DNA from: Streptomyces sparsogenes
GTDB lineage: Bacteria; Actinomycetota; Actinomycetes; Streptomycetales; Streptomycetaceae
Length of the DNA stretch: 64,000 bases
Assembly (NCBI RefSeq): GCF_001704635.1
Contig: NZ_MAXF01000190.1
Coordinates: forward strand, 1 to 64,000
Reading direction: 5' to 3'
Each line of letters begins with the position of its first letter. Positions within the stretch are counted from its first letter, which is position 1. The position numbers and the translations under genes are program-made. This document shows, piece after piece, positions 1 through 9,247 of this stretch. The notes under the pieces are model-generated. The model did no database searches and was not told where the DNA came from. It worked only from the letters and a program-made list of their open reading frames with translations.

Positions 1-176
1 GGGAGGGTATCGGCTCGGTTTTTATGGTCTTCATGGCAGGACAAGGAAGGTAACAGAACGGAACAACGAAAGGGAGTGTTGAACGGCCCGGCGCCGCGCT
101 GCGCGAACGCCCAGCTCAAGGGCCTGATCACGGCCGACCCTGTCACCCACGACGAAAGGAATGTATAAATGCGGAC

Positions 177-2996
177 ATGAGCAGACATGCCGCGACGGCC
201 CGGAGCCGTCACCGGCCGCGGCCCCTGCCCGGAGCCTCCATACCGTCGCGCGGACGGAGGGGGCCGCTGCGGAGTGTGCGCAGCGTCGCCGGTCAGGTGT
301 TCGCCCTGCAGCTTCTGTTGATCTTGGTGTTGGTGGCCGCGGCGGTGGCGATCCTGGCGCTCCAGGCGCGGAGCCAGAGCATCACGGACGCCCGGCGGCG
401 ATCCCTGGCGGTGGCCGAGACGTTCGCCCGGTCCCCCGGCGTGTCCGAGGCCATGACCACCCACGACCCGACCGCGCTGCTCCAGTCCCCCACCGAGGCG
501 GCGCGGAAGGGCTCCGGTGTCGACAGCGTCGTGGTGTTCAACACCCACGGGATCCGTCTCACCCATCCCGACACGGGGCTGATCGGCAAGCGGATCATCG
601 GGCCCGCCTGGGTGGTCCGCAGGGAGCTGGCCGGAGAGACGATCACCCGGATCTTCCGGGCGAGCCAGGGCCCCTCCGTGGTTTCCGCCGTCCCCATCAC
701 CAAGCCCGACGGCAGCCTGGCCGGCGGGGTGTCGGTCGGGGTCAAGGTCGAGAGCGTGAACGGCGTGGTGAAGGGCCGGCTGCCGGCGCTGCTCGGTGCC
801 GCCACCGGAGCGCTGACCCTGTCCGCGGGCGGGACGGCGCTGGTGAGCGGGCGGCTGCGGCGGCAGACCCGCGGCCTGGGGCCGGCGGAGATGACGCGGA
901 TGTACGAGCACCACGACGCGGTGTTGCACTCGGTCCGCGAAGGAGTGCTGGTGCTGGCGGCGGACGGGCGGCTGCTGCTGGCCAACCAGGAGGCCCGGGA
1001 GCTGCTGGGACTCGCTCCGGACGCCGAGGGGCGCCACATCGGCGAGCTCGGCATCGAGCCGCGCCTGGCGGAGCTGCTGGCGTCGGGGCGCCCCGCCACG
1101 GACGAGGTGTACCCGTCCGGAAACCGGCTCCTGGCGGTCAACGTCCGGTCCACGGACCGTGCGGGCGGCCCCGCCGGGAGCGCGGCGACGCTGCGGGACA
1201 CCACCGAGCTGCGGCTGCTGTCCGGCCGGGCGGAGGCGGCCCGCGAGCGCCTCGAGCTGCTGTACGACGCCGGTGTGCGCATCGGCTCCACGCTGGAGCT
1301 GACCGGCACCACCGAAAAGCTCGTGGAGGTGGCCGTCCCCCGGTTCGCCGACGTGGTCACCGTCGAGCTGCTGGACCCGGTGCTGCGGGGCGAGGAGCCC
1401 GCGCCGCCGTACGAGGTGCTGCACCGCACGGCGGCCGGCGGGGACACCACCGGACACCCCCTCTTCCGCCCCGGCGAGCGGGCCGTCTACCCGCCCTCCG
1501 CGCCGCAGCACCAGGCCCTGCGGACCGGCCGCGCCGTCCTTCGGGCCGATCCCGGGGAGGCCGTCGGGTACGGCGACGACGGCCGGCGGCCGCTCGACCA
1601 CGGGATCCATTCGCTGATCACGGTTCCGCTGCGGTTCCGCGGGGTCACCCTGGGGCTGGCCAACTTCTGGCGGACCCGGGACAGCGTGCCGTTCGAGGAA
1701 GAGGACCTGGCCATCGCCGGGGAGCTGACCGCCCGGACCGCCGTCTGCGTGGACAACGCCCGTCGCTACGCCCGCGAACACGCCATGGTCAGCACCCTGC
1801 GGCGCAGCCTGCTTCCGTGCACTCTGCCCGATCAGGAGGCCGTGGAGGTGGCCTCGCGCTATCTGCCCGCGCCCGGCGGGGCGAGCGGTGGCTGGTTCGA
1901 CGTCATCCCCCTCCCCGGCAACCGGGTCGCGCTGGCGGTCGGGCAGGTGGCCGGGCAGGGCCTGCACGCGGCGGCCACGATGGGCCGGCTGCGCACGGCG
2001 GTGCAGAACTTCTCGGCCCTGGACCTGCCCCCCGACGAGGTCCTCTCCCTCCTGGACGAGCTGGTCACCCGCCTCGACCTGGAACACGACGCGGGCGCCG
2101 ACGCGGACACGGACACAGGCACAGACGCAGGCACAGGCACAGACGGCGATGGCGTCCGGATCGCCGGAGCCACGTGCCTGTACGGGATCTACGACGCGGT
2201 GTGCGGCCGTTTCACCGTGGCCCGGGCCGGCCACCCCGGCCCCGTGCTGGTGGGCCCGGACGGCGCCGTGGACACCCCGGCGGTGCCGGTCTCCCGGCCC
2301 CTGGGGCGGGGTGGGGAGCCCTTCGAGGCGGTCGAGCTCTCGCCGCCCGCGGGCAGCCGCCTGGTGCTGTACACCAACGGGCTGCTGGAGGACGACGACC
2401 GCGCCCTGGGCAAGGGCCTGGAGCGGCTGTGCCGCACCCTGGCCGACCGCCCGGACCTCGGCCCGGACGAGACCTGCCAGAGCCTGTTCGCCACCGTGCT
2501 CCCGGCCCGCCCGAGCGAGGACGTCGCGCTGCTGGTGGCCCGCACGCGGGTGCTCGCCCCACAGGACGTGGCCGAGTGGGACGTGCCGTTCGACGTGGCC
2601 GAGGTGGCCACCATCCGCGCCGAGTGCACCCGGCGCATCCGGGCGTGGGGCCTGGAGGAGGACGCCGACACCGCCGAGCTGATCATCAGCGAACTGATCA
2701 CCAACGCGCTGCGCTACGGCGCCCCTCCGGTGCACCTGCGGCTGATGCGCGGCCGGAGCCTGGTCTGCGAGGTCTCCGACGGCAGCAGCACCTCCCCCCA
2801 CCTGCGTCGGGCCCGGGCCACCGACGAGGGCGGCCGCGGGCTGTTCCTGGTCTCCCAGCTCGCCCGGCACTGGGGCACCCGCTACACCGCTGACGGCAAG
2901 GTCATCTGGGCCGAGCAGGCGATTTCGGCCGGTCAACCGGAAAACGCGTCCGGTACGGGGTCCAGGGAACGCCCTGTCTTCTCCGGGTCCGGCTGA
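177..2996 (+). CDS. Membrane PAS/GAF/SpoIIE-type phosphatase with C-terminal anti-sigma ATPase domain
   Basis: A 939-residue signalling protein. After a basic N-terminus comes a membrane helix (about residues 42-62), an extracytoplasmic sensor segment resembling DcuS-type Cache domains (63-205), a second helix (about 205-228), then PAS (about 240-345), GAF (about 355-545), SpoIIE/PP2C (about 550-785) and an RsbW-like HATPase (about 800-915) with ELITNALRYG and GGRGLFLV boxes. Such proteins normally act in partner-switching control of sigma factors. Three metal-ligand positions of the SpoIIE domain are changed: GGDWYD reads SGGWFD (570-575), GDVxGHG reads GQVAGQG (589-595) and TDGL reads TNGL (733-736), so it may be a pseudophosphatase. 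A low-complexity Asp/Thr/Gly run (638-659) interrupts the domain. The start is the ATG after AAAGGA (155-160); spacing is long, so the start is moderately sure. Confidence 0.88.
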   Translation: MSRHAATARSRHRPRPLPGASIPSRGRRGPLRSVRSVAGQVFALQLLLILVLVAAAVAILALQARSQSITDARRRSLAVAETFARSPGVSEAMTTHDPTALLQSPTEAARKGSGVDSVVVFNTHGIRLTHPDTGLIGKRIIGPAWVVRRELAGETITRIFRASQGPSVVSAVPITKPDGSLAGGVSVGVKVESVNGVVKGRLPALLGAATGALTLSAGGTALVSGRLRRQTRGLGPAEMTRMYEHHDAVLHSVREGVLVLAADGRLLLANQEARELLGLAPDAEGRHIGELGIEPRLAELLASGRPATDEVYPSGNRLLAVNVRSTDRAGGPAGSAATLRDTTELRLLSGRAEAARERLELLYDAGVRIGSTLELTGTTEKLVEVAVPRFADVVTVELLDPVLRGEEPAPPYEVLHRTAAGGDTTGHPLFRPGERAVYPPSAPQHQALRTGRAVLRADPGEAVGYGDDGRRPLDHGIHSLITVPLRFRGVTLGLANFWRTRDSVPFEEEDLAIAGELTARTAVCVDNARRYAREHAMVSTLRRSLLPCTLPDQEAVEVASRYLPAPGGASGGWFDVIPLPGNRVALAVGQVAGQGLHAAATMGRLRTAVQNFSALDLPPDEVLSLLDELVTRLDLEHDAGADADTDTGTDAGTGTDGDGVRIAGATCLYGIYDAVCGRFTVARAGHPGPVLVGPDGAVDTPAVPVSRPLGRGGEPFEAVELSPPAGSRLVLYTNGLLEDDDRALGKGLERLCRTLADRPDLGPDETCQSLFATVLPARPSEDVALLVARTRVLAPQDVAEWDVPFDVAEVATIRAECTRRIRAWGLEEDADTAELIISELITNALRYGAPPVHLRLMRGRSLVCEVSDGSSTSPHLRRARATDEGGRGLFLVSQLARHWGTRYTADGKVIWAEQAISAGQPENASGTGSRERPVFSGSG

Positions 2997-3082
2997 CAGA
3001 AAGACCCGGCGGAGACGACACCGGGCGTCCGGCAACGTGCTGGAGGTCGGCCAGGTCCTCGGGACCGGTCAGCAGCGACAGG

Positions 3083-3121
3083 GCAGGAGGGGCCCGGACC
3101 CCCGCGCCGGGCCACTCCTGC
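3083..3121. terminator. Bidirectional hairpin between convergent genes
   Basis: Two nested 7-bp stems (GCAGGAG with CTCCTGC, then GGCCCGG with CCGGGCC) separated by one mismatch, with a 9-nt loop. It lies between the convergent SpoIIE-type gene and the FG-GAP gene. There is no U-tract, which is common for actinobacterial hairpin terminators. Function is inferred. Confidence 0.5.
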
Positions 3122-3147
3122 CGCCGGTCCTGCCGCCGGGTGGTTCC

Positions 3148-4596
3148 CTACCGCGCCACGCCGTCCCCGAAGCGCGCCTCCTTCTCCGGCGCGCCCAGCA
3201 CGCGCGGGCCGAAGGACTGGGCGGCGCCGGTCGTCAGGCCCGACCTGGAGCCGCGCAGCACCCACACGGCGCCCGAGTCGGCGTGGGCGCCGTCCTCGTA
3301 GGGGGTGGCCACGGTCAGGTCGGCGCGGTGGTCGGCGTTGACATCGGAGAGGAGCACGCTCCGGCCGAAGTAGTCGCCCTCCTCGGAGCTGCCGGGCACG
3401 CCCGGGGTCGACTGGTGGAAGGCCTGCGCGCCCTTGCCGGTGAGGCCCGCCGCGCCGCCCTTGAGCAGGACGACGGCGCCCGCCTCGTGGACCGAGCCGA
3501 TGTCCTCGCCGGGCACGCCCACGGCGATGTCGGGGTAGCCGTCGCCGGTGACGTCGCCGGCGGCCAGGGAGTAGCCGAACAGATCGCCGGGGTGCTGGTC
3601 GTGGTCGCCCTCCTCGCTCGCTCCGGGGACGCCCGGCGTGTCCTGGGTGATCTTCGTGGTGCGGGTGGAGGGGCCGGATGCCGAGCCGTAGACGACGCGG
3701 ACGGCGCCGGCGACCCAGTCGCCGTCCTCCGACATCTGGTTGCCCTGCTGGGCGACCAGGTCGCCGTAGCCGTCCTTGTTCACATCGGCGACGACCCCGC
3801 CGGTCGTGTAGTGGCCGGTGGTCTTGGAGGTGCTGCTGACGCCGTCCTTCCCACCGGCCCAGAAGCGGGACTTGCCCTGCACGTCGTCGAAGCTGTGGCT
3901 GGTGACGAGGTCGTCGGCGCCGTCGCCCGTCATGTCGCCCACCGCGACGGCCTTGGGGTGGTCACCGTCCTTGAACGGCAGGACCTGGGTGGAGGAAGGG
4001 ATTCCGGCGCGGGAGAAGGGGCCGTAACGCACGTCGAGGCCCTGGTCGCCGGCGGTCACGAGGTCGGCGTGGCCGTCGCCGTTGAGGTCGCCCGCCGCCA
4101 GCGAGTCGGCGGGCCCGGGGAGCGCGGTGCCGGTCCGCAGGCCCTTCGCGGAGCCCCAGAGCACCGCCGGGGCGGTGAAGTCGCCCACGACGAGGTCGGT
4201 GTAGCCGTCGCCGTCCAGGTCGCGGGCGGCCGTGGTGCGGCCGAAGGCGCCGTACGGCTCGACGTCCCCCGGGACGCCCTCGGTGGCCCGCGTGATCAGA
4301 CGCGGGTGCGCGGTGTCGACGCCGGCCGCGGAGCCGTACAGCACCGAGACATAGCCCGCCTCCGCGGCGCCCGACACCGTGCCGCCGGGGGCGGAGACGG
4401 CGAGGTCCGCGTAGCCGTCACCGTTGAAGTCGACGACGGGCTGGGCCTTCGTGGCGGCGGCCGCGGGGGTGGCGAGCGGGCCGGACACCGCCAGGGTGGC
4501 GGTCAGCAGCGCGGCCACGGCGGCGATCGGGGCGCCGTCCACGCCCTTGGGGCGGGGGGTGGGGGCATCGGCCCGGTGGTGGAGGGGACGGTGCAT
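3148..4596 (-). CDS. Secreted FG-GAP repeat (integrin-alpha-like propeller) protein
   Basis: A 482-residue exported protein of unknown role. The start chosen is the ATG preceded by GGGAGAA, giving MHRPLHHRADA followed by a basic stretch, a hydrophobic helix and an AxA-type cleavage region (PAAAATKA), a Sec signal peptide. The mature part is a series of FG-GAP/VCBS-like repeats, each with a calcium-binding DxNGDGxxD loop (DFNGDGYADL, DLDGDGYTDL, DLNGDGHADL, DMTGDGADDL, DVNKDGYGDL, DVTGDGYPDI, DVNADHRADL), fitting a seven-bladed beta-propeller. Proteins of this type are common in streptomycetes and bind ligands or surfaces; no catalytic domain is visible. It stands alone between a terminator-like hairpin and the membrane PH-domain gene, both on the same strand. 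An upstream in-frame ATG would add 32 residues without signal-peptide character. Confidence 0.85.
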   Translation of the reverse strand: MHRPLHHRADAPTPRPKGVDGAPIAAVAALLTATLAVSGPLATPAAAATKAQPVVDFNGDGYADLAVSAPGGTVSGAAEAGYVSVLYGSAAGVDTAHPRLITRATEGVPGDVEPYGAFGRTTAARDLDGDGYTDLVVGDFTAPAVLWGSAKGLRTGTALPGPADSLAAGDLNGDGHADLVTAGDQGLDVRYGPFSRAGIPSSTQVLPFKDGDHPKAVAVGDMTGDGADDLVTSHSFDDVQGKSRFWAGGKDGVSSTSKTTGHYTTGGVVADVNKDGYGDLVAQQGNQMSEDGDWVAGAVRVVYGSASGPSTRTTKITQDTPGVPGASEEGDHDQHPGDLFGYSLAAGDVTGDGYPDIAVGVPGEDIGSVHEAGAVVLLKGGAAGLTGKGAQAFHQSTPGVPGSSEEGDYFGRSVLLSDVNADHRADLTVATPYEDGAHADSGAVWVLRGSRSGLTTGAAQSFGPRVLGAPEKEARFGDGVAR

Positions 4597-4750
4597 CGAT
4601 GTCTTCTCCCGTACGTCGGTTCGCCCGGCAGCCATGGCACGTCTGTGCACCGGCGGTTGGGCCTGGGTACGCCATTCGTTCACCTTGACCATCGAGCCCG
4701 GGAAAGGGTTGTGGTGCGGTGGGGCGGGACCGGATTTCGGGCCGTCCGGG

Positions 4751-6295
4751 TCAGCGCGCGCCGAACTCGCGGAGGACGCGGTTCAGATCGGCCGGATCGG
4801 CCGCGAGGCGCACCGGCCGCCCCGCGTCGTCGAGTTCGGCTATGTGCCAGCTCCTGGGGACGGTGTCGCCGTCGCTGCCCCGGGCCCGCCGCACGTCCTT
4901 GACGGTGAGCCGCTCGACCGGGATCCGCCTGGCGGCGAACCGGCCCGGGCCGGGGTGGGGGGTCACCGCGGGCGGGCCGTCTCCGAGGACGATGTGGGTG
5001 CCGAAGCCGTGCGGGTTGTAGTCGGTGTCCTCCAGGAAGCGGGCGGACACGAACACCTCCTGGCCTTCCCCGTCGGCCCCGCCGGCCGTTTCCGCCGCCC
5101 CGGGCGCCGCGTCCGTACCCTTGGGCATACGGATCCGGGTGGCGCGCCAGGCCCAGGCCAGCAGGCCCAGGGTGGTCAGCGAGCCCGCGGCCGCCCAGGT
5201 GACCGTCCGGGGGGAGCCGAGCAGGGACGTGGGGTGCAGATAGCACAGCGGCAGCAGCCACAGGGCGGTGCCGACGAGCGCGCCCACGAACGGAAGGGCC
5301 GAGGGCAGCACGTCGTCATCGGGCAGCCGGCGGGCCCGCAGTCGCAGCACCACGAGCGCCCCGGGGTAGCCCGCGGCGAGGGCGAGCACGGCGGCCACCA
5401 CGGCCAGCTCCCCGGGGCCGCTGACGTGCTCGCGCCACACGAAGCGCTCGCCGGCGACCTGGCGCACCTCGCCGCGCCAGACGGTCAGTTCGACCCGGTC
5501 GCCGGTCCGGAATTCCTGGGCGGCCTCCTGGTTGACGGCGAGTCGCTCCAGCGGCCGGCCATCGGTGAAGTACAGCCTGCCGCCCCGCTTGGGGCCCCTG
5601 TCCTCGGTCCGCGCGATCACGGCCGGCAGGGTGGTCAGGCACTCGCGGCGCTCCGCGGCGGCCGTCCCGGCGGCGCACGGGCGGGCCGACTTCCACGCCT
5701 GTTGGTCGGAGGCGGCACCGGGCACGAACCACGCGGCCACCCCCGCGCCCGCGAGCAGCAGCGCGCACACGCTCAGCGCCCCGGCCCGGCCGGCCCCGGC
5801 GGTGCGGTACGAGACCACCGGCAGGTGGCTGGACTCGGGGTCCCCGTAACGGCGGTGCAGCGCGCGGAGCGCGTCCAGTGTGGCGTCGAATTCCGGGTCC
5901 TCGGACGACCAGCTCCGCGGCAGGGGCAGCAGCCGCTTGTGGCCGTCGCGCAGCACCAGGATGACGCGACGGGTGTTCTGGATCCGGGAGTTGTTCGCAT
6001 GTCTCAGGCGTACGCGCAGGTCGGCGACGTCAGGCCAGGACACGCTCCGGCGGCGCCACCACGTCCGCCAGTGGATGCCCCGCGCGTCGGCGTCGGTCCG
6101 GAGCGTGGCCTGGTGCAGCGCCGCGACGCCGCCCAGGGCGAGCAGCAGGCCGATGCCCAGCCACACGTCCACGAGCCGTCCCCGGTACGCCAGGCGCGCC
6201 CCGGCCAAGGCCGCCCCGGCCACCCCGAGTCCGACGGAGAACCACAGGGTGCGCTTCCAGAGGGGACGACAGGTCACTTCCCGGGCATTGGTCAT
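4751..6295 (-). CDS. Membrane protein with bacterial PH domain
   Basis: A 514-residue integral membrane protein of unknown function. Two helices near the N-terminus (LWFSVGLGVAGAALAG and VWLGIGLLLALGGVAAL) precede a small PH-like domain marked by RTDADARGIHWRTWWRRRSV-type strands, typical of bPH families in actinobacteria. A further helix (AGALSVCALLLAGAGVAAWF), a soluble stretch and three more helices follow, with a second folded C-terminal part. The start is the ATG at MTNAREVTCRP, with an AGGA element upstream; the longer reading frame adds a proline/arginine-rich stretch that does not look coding. It diverges from the PucR gene across a 191-nt promoter region. No partner gene indicates its role. 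Confidence 0.75.
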   Translation of the reverse strand: MTNAREVTCRPLWKRTLWFSVGLGVAGAALAGARLAYRGRLVDVWLGIGLLLALGGVAALHQATLRTDADARGIHWRTWWRRRSVSWPDVADLRVRLRHANNSRIQNTRRVILVLRDGHKRLLPLPRSWSSEDPEFDATLDALRALHRRYGDPESSHLPVVSYRTAGAGRAGALSVCALLLAGAGVAAWFVPGAASDQQAWKSARPCAAGTAAAERRECLTTLPAVIARTEDRGPKRGGRLYFTDGRPLERLAVNQEAAQEFRTGDRVELTVWRGEVRQVAGERFVWREHVSGPGELAVVAAVLALAAGYPGALVVLRLRARRLPDDDVLPSALPFVGALVGTALWLLPLCYLHPTSLLGSPRTVTWAAAGSLTTLGLLAWAWRATRIRMPKGTDAAPGAAETAGGADGEGQEVFVSARFLEDTDYNPHGFGTHIVLGDGPPAVTPHPGPGRFAARRIPVERLTVKDVRRARGSDGDTVPRSWHIAELDDAGRPVRLAADPADLNRVLREFGAR

Positions 6296-6455
6296 GCACC
6301 GAATCCTGCCACCGGCCGGGCCGCTCCGGCCCGGTGGTGTCCCGGGAGAAGTCCGGACCCGCGCGCGGGCGTTGGGGCCGCGGCCCGGGGCGGGGGCGGC
6401 CGGCCCGGCCCGCGGCGGCGCTCGCCGGCCGCTCTTGCGCAGGTCAGGAACGCTT

Positions 6456-6466
6456 GTCACAGTGAC
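6456..6466. promoter_or_regulatory. Short palindrome upstream of the PucR gene
   Basis: GTCACAGTGAC is a perfect 11-bp inverted repeat lying 20 nt before the PucR start, in the divergent promoter region shared with the PH-domain gene. Its position suits an autoregulatory operator, but one short palindrome is weak evidence. Confidence 0.3.
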
Positions 6467-6486
6467 CGGACACGTCAGGAGGCTCC

Positions 6487-8160
6487 GTGAGCGAGAACCA
6501 CCGAACGGATCGGCTGCCGCGCGCCAACGACGGGGAAACGCGGGCGGTCGGCCGTCCGCTCACCGTGGCCGACGTCCTGGCGCTGCCCGTCGTGGCGGCC
6601 GGACAGCCGCGGGTGGTCACCGGCGAGGACCGCCTCGACCGGCCGGTCCGCTGGGTGCACATCACCGAGCTGACGGACCCCGCCTCGTTCCTCAAGGGCG
6701 GCGAGCTGGTGCTGACCACCGGCGTGCCGCTGCCGGCGGAACCCGCCGGGGTGCGCCGGTATGTGGCCGAGCTCGCCGATGTCGGGGCGGCCGCGCTGGT
6801 GATCGAGCTGGTCCGGCGGTACCACCGCCCGCCCGAGGCGCTCATCCGCGCCTGCCGGTCCCGGGGGCTGCCACTCGTCACCCTGTCCCGGGACGTCAAC
6901 TTCCTGGAGGTCACCCAGGTCGTCCATACCCTGATCCTCGGCGAGCAGATGGAGGCGATGCGCCGCACCCAGCGGATCCACGAGACCTGCACCGCCCTGA
7001 CGCTGCGGGGGGCCGCCCCGGAGGACGTGGTGCGCGCCGCGGCGGAGATGAGCGGCCACACGGTGGTGCTGGAGAACCTGGTGCACCAGGCGATGATCTG
7101 CGAACCCGCCGACCGGGGGGTGGAGATCGCCCTCGCCGACTGGGAACGGCGCTCCCGGGCCACCCCCTCCGGCGAGCACACCGGCGTGGCGGGGCCGGAG
7201 GGCTGGCTCGTGACACCCGTGGAGTACCAGGGCGAGCGGTGGGGACGCGTGGTGATGCTGCCCGGCCCTCCCCCGGCCCCGGGCGGAAGGACACCGGACC
7301 ACGCGCCGGCGTTCGGCTCCGAGGACGTGACCGTCCTGGAGCGGGTGGCGATGGCCCTGACCATCGCCCGTCTCATCCACCCGACGCACTGGGAGCGCAG
7401 GGCGCACCGCGGTGCGCTCAGGGACATCGCCGAGCAGCGCCACCGGTCCCCCGACGCGGCCCGGGCCCGCGCCGCCGCGCTCGGTCTGCCCACCGAGGAC
7501 AGCCGGTTCCTCGCCCTTCTGGTGGACACCCGCGCCCGGGAGGAGACGGAGGAGCTGGAGGGCCGGATGGTCCACGAGCTGCGGATGGCGGCCGTACCGG
7601 CCCTCGTGGGCGAGCTGTTCCCGGGGCGCCTCGGCGCGCTGCTCTCCCTGCGCCCCTCGCAGCCCTGGCGGCCCCCGGTCGAGCGGCTGAGCCGCACCGC
7701 GCTCACCCTGGACCAGCGTGCGGTCGTGAGCGTCGGCGCCGAGGTCACCGATCTGCGCCACATCTCCCGCTCCTTCCGCGAGGCGACCCGCGTGGCGGAG
7801 GCGGCTCTGCCCGGGTCCCCGGGCAAGTCCTTCCACGAGCTGTCCGACATCGGCCTGCGGCAGTTGCTGCACGCGCTGCGCGAGGACGTACGGGTCCAGA
7901 GCTATGTGGAGCGGCAGCTCGGCCCGCTGGTGGAGCACGACACCCGGCACGGCACGGACCTGCTGCCGACCCTCCGCCACTACCTGGACGCCGCGGGCAA
8001 CAAGACGACCGCGGCCCGCCGCGGCGACCTGTCGCGGCAGACGCTCTACCAGCGTCTGCACACCATCGAGCGGCTGCTCGGCTGCGATCTGGAGTCCGGC
8101 GAGCGACGGGCCGAACTGCACGTGGCGCTCATGGCCCTCGACGTGGCGCGGCTGGGCTGA
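6487..8160 (+). CDS. PucR-family transcriptional regulator
   Basis: A 557-residue regulator starting at GTG behind a strong AGGAGG. The N-terminal PucR ligand-sensing domain (about residues 24-145, TVADVLALPVVAAGQPRVV to ILGEQMEAM) is followed by a middle region related to the GGDEF-like domains of this family and a C-terminal PucR-type helix-turn-helix (about 495-550; HYLDAAGNKTTAARRGDLSR then QTLYQRLHTIERLLGCDL). Family members respond to catabolic substrates and usually activate adjacent transport or degradation genes. Here the neighbours are a convergent D-2-hydroxyacid dehydrogenase and an Opp/Dpp-type importer, which are the most likely targets. The inducer cannot be told from sequence. 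Confidence 0.9.
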   Translation: MSENHRTDRLPRANDGETRAVGRPLTVADVLALPVVAAGQPRVVTGEDRLDRPVRWVHITELTDPASFLKGGELVLTTGVPLPAEPAGVRRYVAELADVGAAALVIELVRRYHRPPEALIRACRSRGLPLVTLSRDVNFLEVTQVVHTLILGEQMEAMRRTQRIHETCTALTLRGAAPEDVVRAAAEMSGHTVVLENLVHQAMICEPADRGVEIALADWERRSRATPSGEHTGVAGPEGWLVTPVEYQGERWGRVVMLPGPPPAPGGRTPDHAPAFGSEDVTVLERVAMALTIARLIHPTHWERRAHRGALRDIAEQRHRSPDAARARAAALGLPTEDSRFLALLVDTRAREETEELEGRMVHELRMAAVPALVGELFPGRLGALLSLRPSQPWRPPVERLSRTALTLDQRAVVSVGAEVTDLRHISRSFREATRVAEAALPGSPGKSFHELSDIGLRQLLHALREDVRVQSYVERQLGPLVEHDTRHGTDLLPTLRHYLDAAGNKTTAARRGDLSRQTLYQRLHTIERLLGCDLESGERRAELHVALMALDVARLG

Positions 8161-8183
8161 CGGGCGGTGGCGGAGCGCCCCGG

Positions 8184-8221
8184 CCCCGCGTACCGGCCCG
8201 CGGCCCGGCCGGCCCGCGGGG
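8184..8221. terminator. Hairpin between convergent PucR and dehydrogenase genes
   Basis: CCCCGCG (8184-8190) pairs with CGCGGGG (8215-8221), and the enclosed GGCC-rich sequence can fold further. It sits between two convergent stop codons. No U-tract is present and such GC-rich DNA folds easily, so support is moderate to low. Confidence 0.35.
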
Positions 8222-9175
8222 TCAGCGTCCCGCCGGTACCGGTGTGACGAGCGTGCCCTCGGTCATGAACCGGTGCAGGTTGCGGAAGGCGAGTTCGCCC
8301 ATGGCCTCACGTGTCTCGTGCGTGGCGCTGGCGATGTGCGGGAGCAGGACGACCGTGTCCAGGTCGAGCAGCGCCTCGGGGACGTGGGGTTCGTCCGCGA
8401 AGACGTCCAGCGCCGCGCCCGCTATCCGGCCGTCGGCCAGGGCCTTCACCAGAGCCGGCTCGTCGATGACGCTGCCGCGTGAGACGTTGACCAGGTAGCC
8501 GGCGGGGCCGAGCGCGTCGAGCACCTCCGCCGAAACGAGGCCCTGCGTGGTGCCGCCCGCGGAGACCGCCACGACCAGCACGTCGCATTCCGCGGCGAGC
8601 GCGGCGGGCGATGCCACCCGGCGGTAGGACACGTCCTCGGCGGGCGTGCGCGAGCAGTAGAGGAGTTCCGTGCCGAAGCCCTCCAGCCGGCGGGCGATGG
8701 CGCGGCCGATCCTGCCGAGCCCGAGGATGCCGACGCGTTTCCCGCTCACCTTGGCGGAGAGGGGGAAGGCCGCCCCCTCCTGCCACGCGCCGCGGCGGAC
8801 GAAGCGGTCGGCGGCCGACAGCCGGCGCATCACATCGATCAGGGCGCCGACGGCGAGGTCGGCCACGCAGTCGGTGAGCACATCGGGGGTGTTGCTGACG
8901 TCGATGCCGCGGGCGCGGGCCCGGGTGACGTCCGTGGTCTCGTAGCCGACCCCGAAGTGCACGATCGCGCGGAGCGCGGGCAGGGCGTCCATCAGGTCGT
9001 TCGACACGCCGATCCGGGCGCTGGTCACGGCGGCCACCACCTCGCCGCCGTGCTCCCGCAGATAGGCGTCGGGGTCGGGCAGTTCGGCGAGACGTACGGT
9101 GTGATGGTGCGCGGCCAGCGCGGTCTCCAGGGAGGACAGCAGCGGACAGACCTGGAGCACGGTTGAGCTGGGCAT
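8222..9175 (-). CDS. D-isomer-specific 2-hydroxyacid dehydrogenase
   Basis: A 317-residue NAD(P)-dependent oxidoreductase that interconverts a 2-keto acid and a D-2-hydroxy acid. The Rossmann motif is GILGLGRIGRAIARRL. The catalytic triad of the family is visible: Arg in NVSRGSVIDE, Glu in DVFADEPHVPE and His in LLPHIASATHE. The N-terminal substrate domain contains HFGVGYETTD. The start is the ATG of MPSSTVLQ with GGGAG upstream; a longer reading would add 62 unconvincing residues. Glyoxylate/hydroxypyruvate reductase is the commonest activity of this subgroup, but the substrate is not determined. It is divergent from the ABC importer operon, so it may process what that importer brings in. 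Confidence 0.88.
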   Translation of the reverse strand: MPSSTVLQVCPLLSSLETALAAHHHTVRLAELPDPDAYLREHGGEVVAAVTSARIGVSNDLMDALPALRAIVHFGVGYETTDVTRARARGIDVSNTPDVLTDCVADLAVGALIDVMRRLSAADRFVRRGAWQEGAAFPLSAKVSGKRVGILGLGRIGRAIARRLEGFGTELLYCSRTPAEDVSYRRVASPAALAAECDVLVVAVSAGGTTQGLVSAEVLDALGPAGYLVNVSRGSVIDEPALVKALADGRIAGAALDVFADEPHVPEALLDLDTVVLLPHIASATHETREAMGELAFRNLHRFMTEGTLVTPVPAGR

Positions 9176-9247
9176 GGGAGCCACTCCCGTTCTTGTGGAA
9201 TGGCCGGGAGCGTATGGCCGATTCCCATGCGTGTCCAAGGCCAAAAG

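Noticed and set aside
76..168. 30-codon reading frame (GTG start) just upstream of the SpoIIE-type gene
   Set aside because: An AAAGGGA element is too close to the GTG, no family is recognisable and the stretch may belong to a promoter region; not enough to call a gene.
3037..4902. Long open frame on the plus strand opposite the FG-GAP gene
   Set aside because: It is the shadow of repeated DxNGDG codons in GC-rich DNA; the minus strand has a signal peptide, ribosome-binding site and true repeats.
4424..6490. 688-codon plus-strand frame across the PH-domain gene
   Set aside because: Proline/glycine/arginine-rich without domains, and antisense to a gene with clear membrane helices.
9160..9185. 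Short GGGAG/CTCCC hairpin over the dehydrogenase ribosome-binding site
   Set aside because: Five base pairs only; such pairing is expected by chance in this DNA and does not indicate a riboswitch.
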